Shown here: positions 1-13,200 of the stretch, in pieces
Layout of the letters: every line of letters starts with the position of its first letter
How positions within the stretch are numbered: the stretch's first letter is position 1
DNA from: Hofstenia miamia
Lineage: Eukaryota > Xenacoelomorpha > Acoela > Hofsteniidae
Reading direction: 5' to 3'
DNA length: 64,000 nucleotides
Assembly: GCA_900660155.1 (NCBI GenBank)
Contig: CABFPE010000423.1
Span: 365,631-429,630 of the forward strand
Notes under the pieces: generated by a model
Databases searched by the model: none
The model's input: only the letters and a program-made list of their open reading frames with translations
What the model was told of the DNA's origin: nothing
Made by a program: the position numbers and the translations under genes

Positions 1-1440
1 TATATATATATTTGAAGTTTCAGAATACCTTTGTAGTGTTGCATCATTGGCGAAATATCAAAGAAAAGCAGAAAATGTTTAGTAATTTTATATATTCTTT
101 AATTCATGCCTATTTATAAATTTAAACAATTTGTAAAAGTAGTGATTTATTTAACGGAAATCTATCTGTTACAAGTACTGTTTGTTGAAAGCTCTTTCAC
201 TTGATCTAATTAAGTTTCATGTGGTAGTAATAGTAAACAATAATCCATATTAACAAGGAGCAGGTACAAATTAATTTGTTTGCATATATATACCATAAAT
301 ATTGTGCATGAGTTACTACAGTTGATGAATTTAATTACTTTGGAGTTATTTTGTACTTCATCAGGTTTGATCAATTATACAAATGGAAAGCTAAATGGTT
401 GAGCACATGAGTAGTACTCAGGTTCCCCAAATTCAATTATCAGAATTCTGGTAAAGCTGCATGCCAGTTCTTATCTTATTTATCATTCATTCAGATGGTA
501 TCTTGTTTATGAAAGTGTGCACATAGGTTAGGTTTATGAATAGAAGTAGTTTTATTCAGTTTAGCTCTTCCTATTGATTCCTTCACACTTATAAGAAATG
601 TCATCTAATAACCAGATAGCTACCCCTAGGTTAACCCACTGTTTTAGAACCAAATTCGTAGGATATTATAAGAACTATTATACATACGAGGTGTCTATGA
701 ACACCTTTATATCTTACATGTTATTAATTAAACTAATTAATTGTGGACCAACTCATTCCTATTTTCTGCTGGTCACATTGATTGTTTGCATGTATGTAGG
801 GGTATTTGTGTACTTACATGTAGGGTTATTTATATGTAAGGAAAATAATAAGCTAAAAGCATTCAGATTATGAACGCTATTTTTATTGGTAATTGAGCAT
901 AACAAGAACAATCAATGTACAAAATCATTAAGAGGTAAGCAACAGGAGGGAAACTGCACTACACAAAATCACTGTCACTAAGATTACTCCATGAGTCACA
1001 ACCAATTACCAAGTAATTGGTGATCACTGCACAATGTAGATTCATCCTTATTTTCATGGTTCAGCTTCAGGTCTCTGCCCTGTGTGCCACTGCTGTTGAT
1101 CCAAATAGAGTTCTATTACTGTTGGAGTAGAATGTAGTTCTCTCAGGTAATAGCCTCAGTAATTAATCTTATGAAATCCAAAGAAGAAACTATCTATATT
1201 GGAGTTGTACCCACTACACAGATGACATGATAGCAATCAATTAAGTAAAGTATCACTCAAACTACGTCTATCTCAGCCTGGTACAGATTCTACAGTAGTT
1301 TCAGTTCACTTTCAGATTCATTTAGAATAGGTTGTGGATTAGTTTCAATGTCACTCAAAAAGATTAATTTTAATTGAAAAAAGTACCTAATAACTTTTTT
1401 TGCAAATCAGAGTACTGGATTTGATAGTTAGCAGTTGATG
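1..1440. other. No gene recognised, AT-rich flank
   Basis: The stretch opens with a short TA microsatellite and is AT-rich with almost no CpG. The longest open frame (598-873, 91 codons) is rich in hydrophobic and aromatic residues, as expected of AT-rich chance frames, and has no recognisable domain. Nothing else can be supported here. Confidence 0.6.
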
Positions 1441-3870
1441 TAGTAATTTAGATGTGAATGATTTCAATGCTGTGTTTGGAGCATGGAATGATGAGAGATT
1501 GATTTGGCATGAACTGAGATTATTCTCTAAGATATGAGTCATTTAGTTGTTTCAATTTCAAGAAAGATGTATCCGATCATGGGCAAAGAGATTGCTGTTG
1601 ACTGTTCTTCATGATAATAAGAATTTTTTGAAGATAGGGATGACGCTGAAGTTGCTTGAAGAGATGCACAATAGGATTTCATTGTAAGAGTGAATGTTTG
1701 CAGACAGGACTGATTTCCAAGATGTTGATGAAATGTGGTGAGAATTTGAGATGAATCAGTTCAACTAGATGATTGATATTGGATTTGAAGGTTTGAACAT
1801 TTGTGGAATGTATAGCATTAATTCAACTGATATAGTGAGATCTTTTCAGCAAGAAGCCTAGAGTTATGACCAGGATAAGAATGGATTGAAGTGGTTTGAT
1901 TATGTAAAAGACTATGTGAGCAGACACATTATAGAATGCTACTTCCAATGATTAGTGATGATGTGTCAGGTTTGCTAGATTTCACTTGTCTTCACATGGG
2001 AGTAGATATTTGTTCTTCATTAGATTTATTTCTAGGAGGCCTTCCCCAGATTTTTAAGAGAAACATAGCAATGTTCAGAAAGAGAATCAAATGTTTGCAT
2101 AGAACATTATGCATTAATAGAATTAGTTGATTTTGTGGAGAAAACTGGGTTAAAGCATTGGAAACAGATTTCAATGAGCTTTTGAAAAGAAGCAGAAGAG
2201 CTTCAGTGGCGTTTGTTGACATTCTAGAAATTGAAAATGCATCAATTGCAATTGAAGAATTGGAAAGATGCCTTTTGACAATCTATGAATATACATTCCC
2301 CTTTATAAAAGTGTCTATTTCTAAACCCTTACTGGGTAACACTTTACATTAAGCATTTGCTTAACAAGCATCATAGATTATTGCTTAATTGAAATCAGAA
2401 TGATGCTAGAATATTGGAATCAAAGATACTTAAAATTAAATTAAATAATATAAAAATATTGGTAGTCATAATTGGTGGACGAACTTTGAAGAAATATCTC
2501 AAAGAAGATGCAACTCAAATAGGATAAATGTTTGATCCAATTTCATTTAATGAAATTTTTGCAAATAGATCAAGAAGATCACCAAAATCAATAAGGAATA
2601 TACCATTTTTTGGTACAATTGATAAAAATCCACCAGAAATTCCATTAAACATTGTTTCTCATCTATTATGAACATGCAAAAGAACATCTTGTGGAAGAAA
2701 TGGTCTACCCCATTGGGTCTTCAGAAATCACTGGGCAACACTTGCACCAATTTATCATGCATGTCCATTAAAACTGGATAATTCCCTAATTGCTATAAAA
2801 GATCAGACATAATGCCATTACCAAAGCTGAATTTTGCAAATAAAGTAGATTATCTTCATGGTATCAATATTACACCTATTCCTGCAAGATTATTTGAAAA
2901 AGCCATGCATAAACTTTTCATTACACCAAATATTAAGGAGATTGGATACTCTTTCCAATTTGCATATAAGAGTAAAATGTGTACTGCTGGTTATCTCTTA
3001 GTACTGCAGCACGCCATTCTTTCTCAACTTAATAGAAATAATGTTTATGGCCTTCACTTCTGCTTCATTGATTTCAGCAAAGCTTTTGATAAACTTGATC
3101 AAGATGCAGCTGCACAATTTTACTCAACTTTTATAGATTCAGCTTATGTTTGCAAATGGCTCTAAAACTTCTGCACAGAATGATACCAAAGATTAATATG
3201 GCAAGACACTGCTCTTCCTTATCAAGAGATAAATTTGGGTTCATCTCAAGGCACTGTTGGTAGTCCAAATATTTACAATATTGCCAGTGACTCCTTAAAG
3301 AAAATAAATCAATCAGCAGTTTTACTAAAATATTCTGATGATACTACTGTTGGGTGCCCTTGTAAGACAAGACCAAATTTTGAAGAGAACAATGCATTTC
3401 ACAGTGAATTAGAAAATATCAATGAATGGTCTTCAAAGTTTAATTTATCAATAAATATGAAAAAGACTTTTCTTTTGTGTTTTTCACTAATTAAGAACAA
3501 CTGCAATTGTAACTATGATTCAATATACAAAGAAAAACTAGATCAGAAAATTCTCGGAATATATTTTCAATCAGATATGAGATTTAGTATACATGGTGAA
3601 TATTTGTTAAAGCAACTAAGAAGATTAAAATTTATTTTTAAAGACCTTATTACTAAGAATGTTAACATAAAAGAAAGCGACCATTTATTTGAAGCATTGG
3701 CAATTAGTTGAATCAGATATTGTCTAGCAGTTTATGGTTCATATTGTGTTGTACTGTCAAATCTAAATCATTATTTATTAAACTGCAATGAGAAAAATTA
3801 TGAATGTGAAATTTAACATCTTTGAGTTATTAAAAATTGAAGATCAGAAGACATTATCTCAAATTGAAAA
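1440..3870 (+). mobile_element. CR1/L2-like non-LTR retrotransposon (LINE), decayed
   Basis: This is a 5'-truncated or 5'-decayed LINE. Around 1455-2340 there are fragments that would fit the endonuclease end and the linker (DFNAVFGAW near 1460, a short open frame at 2158-2352). From about 2560 a typical pre-RT block appears, with KRTSCGRNGLPHWVFRNH around 2675-2735, matching the (K)T(A/S)GPDGLPYWVF signature that precedes RT in this LINE group. The reverse transcriptase follows at 2812-3711. Similarity fades after about 3870 with no clear poly(A) tail. The copy is CpG-poor and carries several stops and frame changes, so it looks old. It lies tail to tail with the minus-strand LINE at 4.1-6.2 kb. 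The LINE nature is firm; the clade is from recalled family resemblance. Confidence 0.75.
2812..3711 (+). pseudogene. Reverse transcriptase relic of LINE 1
   Basis: Two open pieces in one orientation (2812-3165 and 3235-3711) carry RT motifs in order. YLHGINITPIPARLFEKAMH is the fingers block, FCFIDFSKAFDKLD is motif A, GSSQGTVGSPNIYN is motif B and LKYSDDTTV is motif C, with YSDD where YADD is usual. LGIYFQSDMRFSIH is the block downstream of the palm. Between the pieces a stop and decayed sequence interrupt the frame, and the first codon shown is an internal Met rather than a true start. In life it would have copied its own RNA at a nicked target. It is not expected to be functional. No zinc finger or restriction-like endonuclease follows, which agrees with an APE-type CR1/L2/jockey LINE. 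Confidence 0.8.
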
Positions 3871-4149
3871 GAACCATCATCATCATCTATATAACATAAT
3901 TATGCAACATCAAACCCACAAACAACTACTAGATCAACCAAGAAATATTTAATTCCTATTGTTAAAACTGAAGCATTTAAAAAAGCTTTATTTTTTGTGT
4001 GTTAACCAATTTCTAAACAAATCATGCTTACTTAAACAGATGATCAAAATATAAACTTAGCTTTTCTAAAAAACATTTAATACAATTGCAACAAGTCATT
4101 ATAGTTCAATAGTTTTTGAAGAAACTTTCTCAGTTCCTCCACATATTGC
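3871..4149. other. Junction between two tail-to-tail LINEs
   Basis: AT-rich sequence between the end of the plus-strand LINE and the 3' end of the minus-strand LINE. No coding or RNA signal was recognised, and the boundaries of both LINEs are approximate. Confidence 0.4.
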
Positions 4150-6195
4150 TGTGTAAAAAATTTATTATTATTCTTATTGTAAAATTTTTTATACATAATT
4201 TTTGTTTAGTTTTTGCACAACTTGTGTTTAGTTTGTGCATATTAAAAGTTTGCGTGAGAGGAATGTTCACACTTTTTATCTAATTTTTTTGTTGTTAATT
4301 TCCATTTTAATTTCATGGCCTAAGTTATTCCAAATTTTAGTTGCCATGTGGTGAAAACTATTTGAATGTTTATCTAACCATAAAAATTTGGATTGTCATG
4401 CTTTTGTGCAAAGCTAGGTGTTTTAAGAGACCAATTGAAGGTTTAGATAGAAGTATGCAATATTTTTAATTTATCTTTGTAAAAAGAAATGAGCAATATT
4501 GAAAATGAGGTAAACAAAAAGAATTTCTTAATTGTTTGTGATATATATTTGAGATGTTTTGCAGATGGTAAAGATACCTAACTCCAGAAGCCATTTTTTA
4601 AATTTTAGTCATTAAAAATTGTATGAAATTTAAATTATTGTCAATCTCAAAACCTAAGTAATGTATTGGTACTTGTTTTATATTTAGTTGAATGTTTTTT
4701 GTTAGATTTTTAAATGTTTTAGGCGAGAAAATTATCAATTGTGTTTTTCAATATTTATTTTCATTTGATTATTTGAGAAATACTATGTTAAATGTTCAAT
4801 ATCATTTTGCAGAATTTTTGTAGCATTAAAGCATTTACATTAGTACATATTATACAGGTATTGTCTGCATATTGATAAATATTACTGTTTTTTATCTGCT
4901 TCATTATATCATTTACATAGAGTGAGAATAGGATGGGGCCAAGAACAGTGCCCTAAGGTACTCCACAGTTATTTGTAATACATTTTGATTTTGTGCCATT
5001 AAGTATAAATCATTGATGTTGATTTATAAGGAAGTTCATTATCAAATTCATAGAGTTGGCATCATAATTATAATGTACTAATTTGCCTTTCAATATGTCA
5101 AAGTTCATTGAGTTAAGTGCTTTGCTCAAATTGAGAAGGGCAATGCAACTACATTTATTAGAAGCTAAATTAGATTTTATTTGCTGTGATATTGACAAAA
5201 TTGCATCTTGAGTGCTAAGCCCATTACAGAAACCAAATTGTTTTTTCAAAAGAATATTTTCAGATATCAAATATGCATTTATTTGATTATTTAATAATTT
5301 TTTAAATATTTTACTGAAAGGATGGCCAATGCAAATGTGCCAATAATTTTGTGCATTTAGAAGGTCACCTTTTTTATATATAGGGCTTATGTCAGATTTC
5401 TTAAATATATCCGGGAATTCATTATCAATAATGCATTGGTTAAATGTTCACTAAAGATACGAAAATGACATTTAATAATAAAGATTGGAAGAATATAGGA
5501 TGCTGTTGATTATTTGTGTCTAATGTTTTTATTATGGTTTTTAGTTCATTTGCATTTATAAGTCTAAAAGAAAAGTATGTTTTTCCTGGGAATTTATTAA
5601 TATTTTTCTTTCTCTTATATTGGGGAAAATTGAAATTGCCAAGATCCTTAAATTTTGTATTTAGGTGGTCTATTATTCTTGTTTTTTCTGTTGTAGTTTG
5701 GTTATCAATACTTAATTCATTAATATTAGTTAAAATTCCTTTACTTTTTCCCAAAATTTAATGAATATATTGCCATTTGTTGTTTTTATTATTTAGTTTT
5801 TTGTTTTAAGGCAGATTTTTTATTTCTTAATTGTTTAATAATCCTCTTTGATTTTTCGTAATTAGTCCAATTAGTTGTTGTCAGTTTTGTTTGAGCAAGA
5901 TCAAACAATTTTCTAATACTTACTAGTTCATGTGTGTCACTATCATCAGCATTTGGTAAAGCAAATTTACATGCTTTTAATTTTACTTTGTGGTCTTAAT
6001 TTGTGCCACTTTATTAACTGCATTGCAAATTTCTTTTGCAATATAATTAATCATGCAAGATCCAGATTTTAATGTGTATATATAGTTGAATGATGTATTT
6101 TTCAAAAGTGTTTCCATTATTTCGTCTGAATAATTTAGATAATCTCTTGAATAAATTATTTTAAATTTATTGACTTTGGTAGTTATTACTTATAT
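4150..6195 (-). mobile_element. Second non-LTR retrotransposon (jockey/CR1-like), minus strand
   Basis: Reading the minus strand, a linker region (about 6190-5770) is followed by a pre-RT region (5754-5440), RT blocks (5270-5010) and further RT sequence down to about 4860. A 3' portion then runs to about 4150. Motifs seen are QFGFCNGLSTQDAIL (fingers), IALLNLSKALNSMN (motif A with the first Asp replaced by Asn), GTVLGPILFSLYVND near 4940-4975 (motif B) and QYADNT near 4855-4875 (motif C, YADN for YADD). Several stops and frame changes make it inactive. Its 5' end is cut where the LTR element begins at about 6200. A second copy of its 3' part lies at 18.9-20.1 kb. Confidence 0.72.
5010..5754 (-). 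pseudogene. Reverse transcriptase relic of LINE 2
   Basis: The open pieces 5440-5754 and 5010-5270 on the minus strand hold the pre-RT segment (FSFRLINANELKTIIKTLDTNN, similar in layout to the FxLxPxTxxEIxxIIxxLKxxK block of jockey/CR1 LINEs, shown here in part) and the RT fingers and motif A (QFGFCNGLSTQDAIL, ALLNLSKALNSMNFDILKGKL). The catalytic Asp of motif A reads as Asn, and the pieces are separated by frame changes, so this is a dead copy. No start codon can be assigned because the true ORF2 start lies upstream, beyond the 6.2 kb junction. Confidence 0.75.
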
Positions 6196-6201
6196 ATGTG
6201 C

Positions 6202-7013
6202 CTAACAAATAGAGAAATTCCATCCCAAAAAGAACTTCAGCAGTGACTAATTCACATGGCATCACGCCAAAGCCAAATCTTTGACGCCATCCTTACTCGC
6301 CAAGGTGCTAATTGTGTGTCTCAAGTATAAATTTCTAGCTCAATAAACAATTTATCTCAGCTCATGTAAATAAATAATAATTAACAGGCACATAATTGCT
6401 GTGCATTCATATTCACCAACGGCATAGTATATTTGCAAGGTGTAAATTATTAAGCACATGTACGGACAGATCGAATAAAAGATATTATTCCCTACACATA
6501 GTCGTAAACTAGAGTGGCCACGATTCAGGCTGTCACTGTTAAGGAGCTATTTGTCGCCTCAGACCTGGTGCAGTTTCCTCCCAAATTGTCGCCGGATCTT
6601 AAGCAACAGTTATCATTAACAAATCTTTAATTGATTAATCTAAAGGGAGTTAATAGATAAATAATTGAAAAAGACCAAACACAGTAGAAGGAAGCCGAAT
6701 GTATTGTGTGCTTAGCTACAGTGACTCAGATATTCATTACAAAAATCTGTAACTTATTACCTGACTTGTTTACAATTTCAAAGCATAGTTTTCCTCACAA
6801 AGTTAAAACTAGCAATCACACATAATTCAAATTGAGGGAACAAATACTAACACTATCAAAATAACTACACTCAAAATTCCAAAATCGATTAAAAGGAATT
6901 GATACAAATAAATAGCAGCGAATCAAAGAATCAAAAACGTCAAAAAGACGCAACACCATTTCAGAGTGCCAAAAATAATAAGTTCGAAAAAAGTAGGCCT
7001 GAGTGACTCTACA
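6202..7013 (-). repeat. 3' LTR of the Gypsy element
   Basis: The inner end is CTACA at 7009-7013, next to the polypurine tract, so the LTR begins TGTAG on the minus strand. Positions 6202-6706 align with 17338-17842, and the rest aligns with the solo LTR at 25824-26706. The termini TGTAG/CTACA form the short inverted repeat usual for LTRs. This copy has kept many CpG sites that read as TpG or CpA in the other LTR. Confidence 0.9.
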
Positions 7014-7029
7014 TGCCCCCCATTGCCAG

Positions 7030-10000
7030 TTAAGTTTGTGGTAGGAGTTTTACTTTGGGACCAGACAGGAACTTTTGTGTCTCCTCAATCATTTCTGTGG
7101 CTAAGATGTCGTCCCATAACTTAACTTCGGCATATCTGGGTCTCTGGGTAATCTGCATAAGGGTCTCCCTCTGTGTAACTTCTTCACTCCTCAAGTGGAA
7201 GAACTCAATCTCAGGCAAACAGGCACTAATCGGACAGTTTCTTCTTAAGTTGTTCTGTGTAAACATGTCGTAAAACCTCTCATAAAGATGAAAGCCTTTC
7301 AGCGCTATCATGAGAGTCATGAGCGCATCTGTGTCTGAGGTATGGGCATCTTTGGGGCTGATCCGGGTGTTCAGATAGAAGTACATAAAGACCTCTCTTA
7401 ATGATCCCATGCATGTGGCGTGATCCATAAACAGTGAGCAGTATTCATTGACCTGTTGTAAAGTAATCTGTTCAGGATCTGCAACTTCTGCTCACAGCAT
7501 ATTGATAATCTCAATGCACTTTGTAATATCATAGTATTGAGTGAGGGTTTCAACATTATTGATCCACATCAAATCAACAGATGCCTGAAATAAAATAAGA
7601 ACACAGGGGTCCAATGTTGCAATCTTGCTATGAATTTTCGTTAGCTGCATAGAGATTGGTTGCTCTTTCTGAAAAATATCCTTAATTGTGAGCTTTCTAT
7701 CGATGTAAACGCGTTCTGGGTTCCCAACCTTGAGTAGGGTGTCTCTGGTGTCACTGTACTCCTGTGTCTGCATCACTTTGTTAATCTTAGCCGCAGTGCA
7801 GACGTAATTAATGGAGTCGGAGAGGTGGGCAGAGACTTTCCTTCGCCTTTTCTTGACGCGCCATGATGGCAAGATGAGTGGGGTCATTAAACATGGTGGA
7901 AGGATACAAAGCAAGTTGTGTTTATCTGCATGATCCTTGATGTTGGCTAGCGCGACTTTCTCTCTTAACATGGCAGTCCCAATAGTAACTGGATAATTTA
8001 TCTTAGCATCCTTAATAGAATCCTGGAATTTGCTGTGGAGCCCACACTCACAGAGTTTGGCAATCTGCGAGTTGGAGATTCGAAGGTGGGACGTGGTACA
8101 TTCTATGTCCAGGGCTATTTGTCACCCAGGCGATTGTAGAAGTACTAATTCCTCTTTGGTAAACATTTTGGTTAGGCACCATTTCATTAAGCCCAATACA
8201 TTGTTATCTCGATTTTGCTTGATGACGTGGTTGACTATAGAGAGTTTTTCGGCAAACTCATCTGGATGGTGCTCTATGGTTAAGATTCGTTCGTCTTCTG
8301 TGATAGACCACACTGGGGTAGGTATGGGAGAGCTCGCAACTCCAGAAAACTTTTGCATGTTAATGGCTTGGAGGAGTGCTTTAGTACTGGGCAATACTTC
8401 GACTGCAGATGATGCTAACAGTTCCTCGTCATGGTAGAATTGTTCAGGCGAGCACATTGTCTGCTCAATTACTGTGATTATAATCGCGCCACATTTGGCA
8501 GCTTATCTCCACGTCTCTGAGAGCTTGTTATATCTGCACTTGGGATAATTCATCTTCTCTAAGTTAAACAGAATCTCTGTTTTAGTATGCACATCATAGT
8601 GGGCCACTAATTCCAAGAATCACTGTGTTGATCCAGTATCAAGGTGGATCAGATGGCTTGTGCAGAGCAGTGCATTGTCGAACTCAAGAGACAGAAATTC
8701 CGTTTCAGACGTTGCTCCCCACATATACTTTCAGAGGGTTTCTGAGAAAATGTTGAGGTCGGCGAAGGTGACACCCAAATGGTTGACAATCATCTGAGGC
8801 AGAAGGCGCCCCAACAAGCTACTAGCGCCAATAAGGCAAGCATAAAACTTTTCAAATCTTTTCATTGCCTTTTTGGTCTTTCCAGGTGAAGACGGAGGCG
8901 AGCATGAGTGGAGCAGCCAGGTCTTAATCTTCCATACAGCAGGGCTAATGGCCAGCTTGTGCATGCATTTCTTGGTGAGGTGTTCTCGGGTGTTTCAATC
9001 AAGAGGCAGCTGAATGTGCAGATCTTGTGTTAGAAAAATAGACAGGACCCAAATGGCTCCACAAGACTGAATGGGTGGCACAAACTTCTCAGAAAACAAG
9101 CGTTCAGCAAAATTCTGACGATCTTGCGAAGTGTAGGCTATACACAGCTCAATGAGGAGCCTTTCGACAGATCTAGAGTATTGTGACGTAGGGCTGCGGA
9201 TATTGATTGTGGACCAAATGGACTCGGGGTTCCTATCTGCCTTGAGATTAGTCTAGACCTCATCAATTTCTGCTAAAGTTGTGGTGCTTTGGGAGAACGC
9301 AAAACTAATGTGCATGTTCATGACTAAGGCAAGACCAGGCCAGTTAGTGGAGATGGATTCAAGCATTTGTGACTGGGTGATGGCATCTATAATCAGCCTT
9401 GTGTCAACTGCAAGGCGATGGGTAGGGATTTTCTTACACAAAAGAAGATCAGTATAAATTTGTTTAGTTATTGAAAAGATACCGAATTGGTACATGCTGG
9501 TGGGATGATAGTAGTGAGTATAGAGGATCATAAAATTTTCCATCCTAAAGTGGAGATTGACAACTTCCTCAGGTATTTCATCTTGATACTCTTCTTTGAC
9601 AAACATCACCAGACGAATGTTCTCAAACTTCACTAGCCTGTATGCTATTTCAATTTTCTCCATTATCTTGGGCTGGTTGACTTCACCAACTCAGAAGAAT
9701 TACACGACAAGCAAATTCTCAAAATCAATGTTGACGCACTCAAATTTCTGAATGGCGTGCTTGTTATTAAGTAGCTGGCACAGGTGCATTATATAAAAAT
9801 CCTCGTAAAACATGGTGTGGACTGTGCTCCACCAATAGGGTCACTTTAATCCTCCATGCATTTTGGAGTTGTAGCATATGATAGTATTGATCTTTGGTCT
9901 ACACTCCGCATTGATGACAAAGGGGATGACGGCCACTGCACAAGTGAGGTTCTTAGTGTTGTAAGTCCAGAGTAACTTGTTCTTAGTTTCCTCTGATAAA

Positions 10001-10404
10001 TTGTCACGTACAAAACTAACTGCCTTAGGGGTTGTGATAAAGTATGAATGCAACATTTCATCTCCTACCTTAGAAATCTTACATTGCTGTTCTTTGGTTC
10101 TCTGGGACCTAACACTGGTAGAGGAGCGTGATGAAGGGCTGGAACTAGAGGGGGTTATCAAGTCAATGCAAGGTGTTTGAATGTTAGTACTTAAGTTAGC
10201 AAAAGGCATTCTGTACTTACTTGACTCCTTGGATTCCTGAGGGGCTATTTGGCACCCCAAGTAGTTGTCTGAGGTCTGCTCCTGAGGGACTATTTGATGC
10301 CCCAAGTAGTGGTCTGTTACCTGAGTCCTCCTGCGTCTTTCCTCTCTTACAGGATATGCTCTCCTCTGCTTGATGAGGGGTGTCATCTTGGCTTCATTCA
10401 TCAC
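7030..10404 (-). pseudogene. Third coding region of the LTR element, DEDDh-exonuclease-like motifs
   Basis: Fossil coding region between integrase and the polypurine tract, ending only a few bases before the tract, so it belongs to the element. Open stretches at 9841-10404, 9253-9663, 8731-8964, 8122-8457, 7492-7971 and 7030-7428 on the minus strand have protein-like composition. No transmembrane segments or fusion-protein pattern suggest an envelope. Near 8.1 kb a LDIECTT motif resembles Exo I of DEDD nucleases, and near 7.35 kb DAHTSDTDAL resembles Exo III of the DEDDh branch. The upstream part is unrecognised. It is broken. The exonuclease assignment is an inference from two short motifs. 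The region has more CpG than gag-pol of the same element. Confidence 0.5.
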
Positions 10405-10496
10405 AGGGGTTATGTCTTTGCATCACTCGTCTTCTCATGGGCGACTGGTTCTCAGTTAGTTTCATCTGATATGGCTTAGTTTCCTAAACAAAAAGA

Positions 10497-11531
10497 TTAA
10501 TTAAGTTCCCAATCTTGGGTATTTAAGTGATCTAAATACTCTTGGTCCCTAACTTTACGTCTAGGCAAAATATGATTAGCAGTAATGTAGCTACTATTAC
10601 CAAGGTTATTGTTGTACTCGAACTCAGAGTGGTTGCCTTCCTCACATTTGGTGAGATTAGTATAATTCCCAAGTTGGTTCACTCCGTCATCAACAAGTGA
10701 AAATTCGCTACTATGGTCAATGACGACATTACTAATATCCTTAATAGTTTGTTTGAGTCTTTGGAAATGGGCGACTCTCCCATTATTCAATAAGTATTGA
10801 TGGTGATCTAACACCTTTGTAATGGTAAACAGACCCTGCCAATTGGTGGCAAGCTTCCACACTTGATTTGCATCAGTGATCTGTTGAGGAAAATATGCAA
10901 AAACTTTGTCCCCAACCTTATGGGGTTCACTATACAATTTGTGATTGAAATTCTGCCACTGACAGAAAACAGATTGATTAGTGTTCCAACAGATAGTTAA
11001 GTGTACTTCTTGAAATTCATGTAACATATGATTCACAAAATTCTCTAATGTAGGTTCATTATAATCTGGAAACATAATTGAAAATGGCATACTCACCTCT
11101 TGTCCAAACATGGCCTTAGTAGTTGTATGCACAGAGGTGTTATAAAAATATTCTACTGCCTCAATGACGCATTTCCAATTCCTGCCAGCTGCTTGGGCAA
11201 GGGTGACTCAAATTAGTTTGATAACAGTGTGGTTGAGTCTTTCAACAACTCCTTTGGACTGTGGCTGGTATGCAGTGGTAAACTCATGGAGTATTTCGAG
11301 CTTCTTCATCAAGGTTTCCATTAGGTGGTTTTTGAATTGGGGGCAGCAATCTGAAATTAGGCACTCCATGGGCCCAAACTTGAGAACCCATTCCTTGACC
11401 ACTTTCTCTCCAATAACCTTGGCGGTGGTGCTTTTGATGGGGATGAGTTGAGCATACTTAGTGAAATGGTCAATAAGTACGAGGAGGTACTGGTACCCCT
11501 CCTCATCATGGGAGAGATTCTTGATGTCCAT
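10497..11531 (-). pseudogene. Integrase region of the LTR element
   Basis: Fossil. The minus-strand stretch 11531-11208 shows an integrase core: HFTKYAQLIPIKSTTAKV, then LISDCCPQFKNHL and TTAYQPQSKGVVERLN, which match the D-D-E layout of retroviral-type integrases. The stretch 11132-10497 matches the C-terminal part, with NQVWKLATNWQGLFTITKVLDHHQYLL similar to the GPY/F module of Gypsy integrases. The integrase would have inserted the cDNA into the genome. The region is broken and contributes to the family assignment. Confidence 0.85.
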
Positions 11532-11539
11532 ATGTACAA

Positions 11540-13200
11540 CTTTGTCTGTGCATTCTGCAGCTCTGCTATGCAGCTTGGCTCACTGCTCCAGAAAATGTCC
11601 GGCTCCCTGCAACAGACAAGTGGTGCATTTATTGATTACATCCTGCATGGCGGCTCTAATACTGATAGTAACATATCTTGCATTAAACATTCTCTTGGTT
11701 TGAATGATACCTAAGTGGCCTTTCTCATGAATCTTTCATACCAGATCTCTTTGAAAGTATTCAGGAACTGCCAGTCTACTATTTTGGCTCCATGTGTAAA
11801 GTAGGCCTGCATCAGTAAGTTTCCAATTATAGTGCTGAAAATACCTGTTAGCAACAGGGCTCAGGATGTATTTGTCATTTTTCAGTTTGGCAATAATCTC
11901 ACTTAACACTTTGTCATGGTGTTGGTGATGTACAATTTCTGTTTTGGTAATCTCCTACTTCACCAAAATGGGGAGGATCTTGTTTTCATGTTGATCTTCA
12001 TTGATCTTGGGCAGACACTTGTAGTTGCTGAACGCAATAAACCCAAATGGTGTTTTTTCTCCAGGCAGCTTCCAGAGATCACACTCATAGATCAGGAGAG
12101 CAGTCCAATAGTCTGCATTGTTGTGCAGTCTCCCTGGATGATGTTTAATGGAAAAGGTAAAATCATTCAAGCACTCTATCCATTGGGTGATGATATTAGA
12201 TTTGTCCCTGGAGAATTTCTTCAGCTATGCCAGTGCTGAGTTTTTGGTGCACACAGTAAACTGGCATCCCAGTATGAAAAAATGAATCTTTTTCAGACTC
12301 TTGACTAGAGTGAGCATTTACAACTTGGTCACACCATAATTTAGCTCAGCATTTCAGAGCTTGCGGCTGAAATATTGGATGGGGCTCTCTTTCCCATTGA
12401 TTATCTGACTAAGCACACCACTGATAGCAACAGAACTGGTGTCGCAGTTGATAAGGAATTCCTTCAAGTAATCTGGTGTATTTAAGCTGGGAATTCTTCT
12501 AAGTTCTTTATTAACATTATTGAGCTTTTCCTGCTCAATCCAGCTCCATTTAAATTCAATGTTGCACTACAGTAGGTTGGAGATGTGCTTTGTTTTGTTA
12601 GCTAACTCCAAGATGAAGGCGCCATAGTAATTCAATAATCCCATGAGTCACTGTACATCCTAATGAGAATGGGGAGTTTCAATTTTATCAAGATGGTCTT
12701 TTGCATCATTCTTGATGGAGATATGACCAGGTTCAAGAATTCTTCTGAGAAAGGTGACATGAGGCTGTAACAGAGAGCACTTGTTCCCATTGACTTGAAG
12801 GCCAGACTCATATAACAAGCTCTGAGAAAGTATTACTGGCAACAAGAATATCGTCCATATAGGCTGTTATGCCAGGTTCAAGTAAGTTGGCACCATTTCT
12901 AAGTACACAGGTAACATAATGCTCAAAAGTTGCAAGGGCATTGTAGAGCCCAAAAGCCATATACTTCCACTTGAAGAGGCTGTAAGGAGTTATTAAGGCA
13001 GTCTTTGAAATGTTGGAAGGCTTCATTGGCACCTGCCAGTAGGCCTTGCACAGGTTGAGGCAGCTGAATAACTTGTATCAACTAGCATAGTAAAGGAGAT
13101 ACTTGATGCATGGGAGTGGGTATGCATCCTTCACTGTAACATCATTAAGCTTTCTGAAATCAATGCAGAGGTGATACATGTTGCCTTGTTTAATGAAGAC
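11540..13200 (-). pseudogene. Reverse transcriptase and RNase H region of the LTR element
   Basis: Fossil. On the minus strand the RT motifs appear at 13078-13200 (HLCIDFRKLNDVTVKDAYPL), 12808-13032 (FGLYNALATFE and YMDDILV, the catalytic box) and 12660-12845 (the block after the palm). RNase H-like and integrase zinc-binding sequence lies further down toward 11.6 kb. These motifs are diagnostic of Ty3/Gypsy RT. The region is broken. Confidence 0.85.

Noticed and set aside
7030-10404. An envelope gene in the LTR element
   Set aside because: The position fits, but no signal peptide, transmembrane segment or fusion-peptide pattern was seen. The exonuclease-like motifs fit better.
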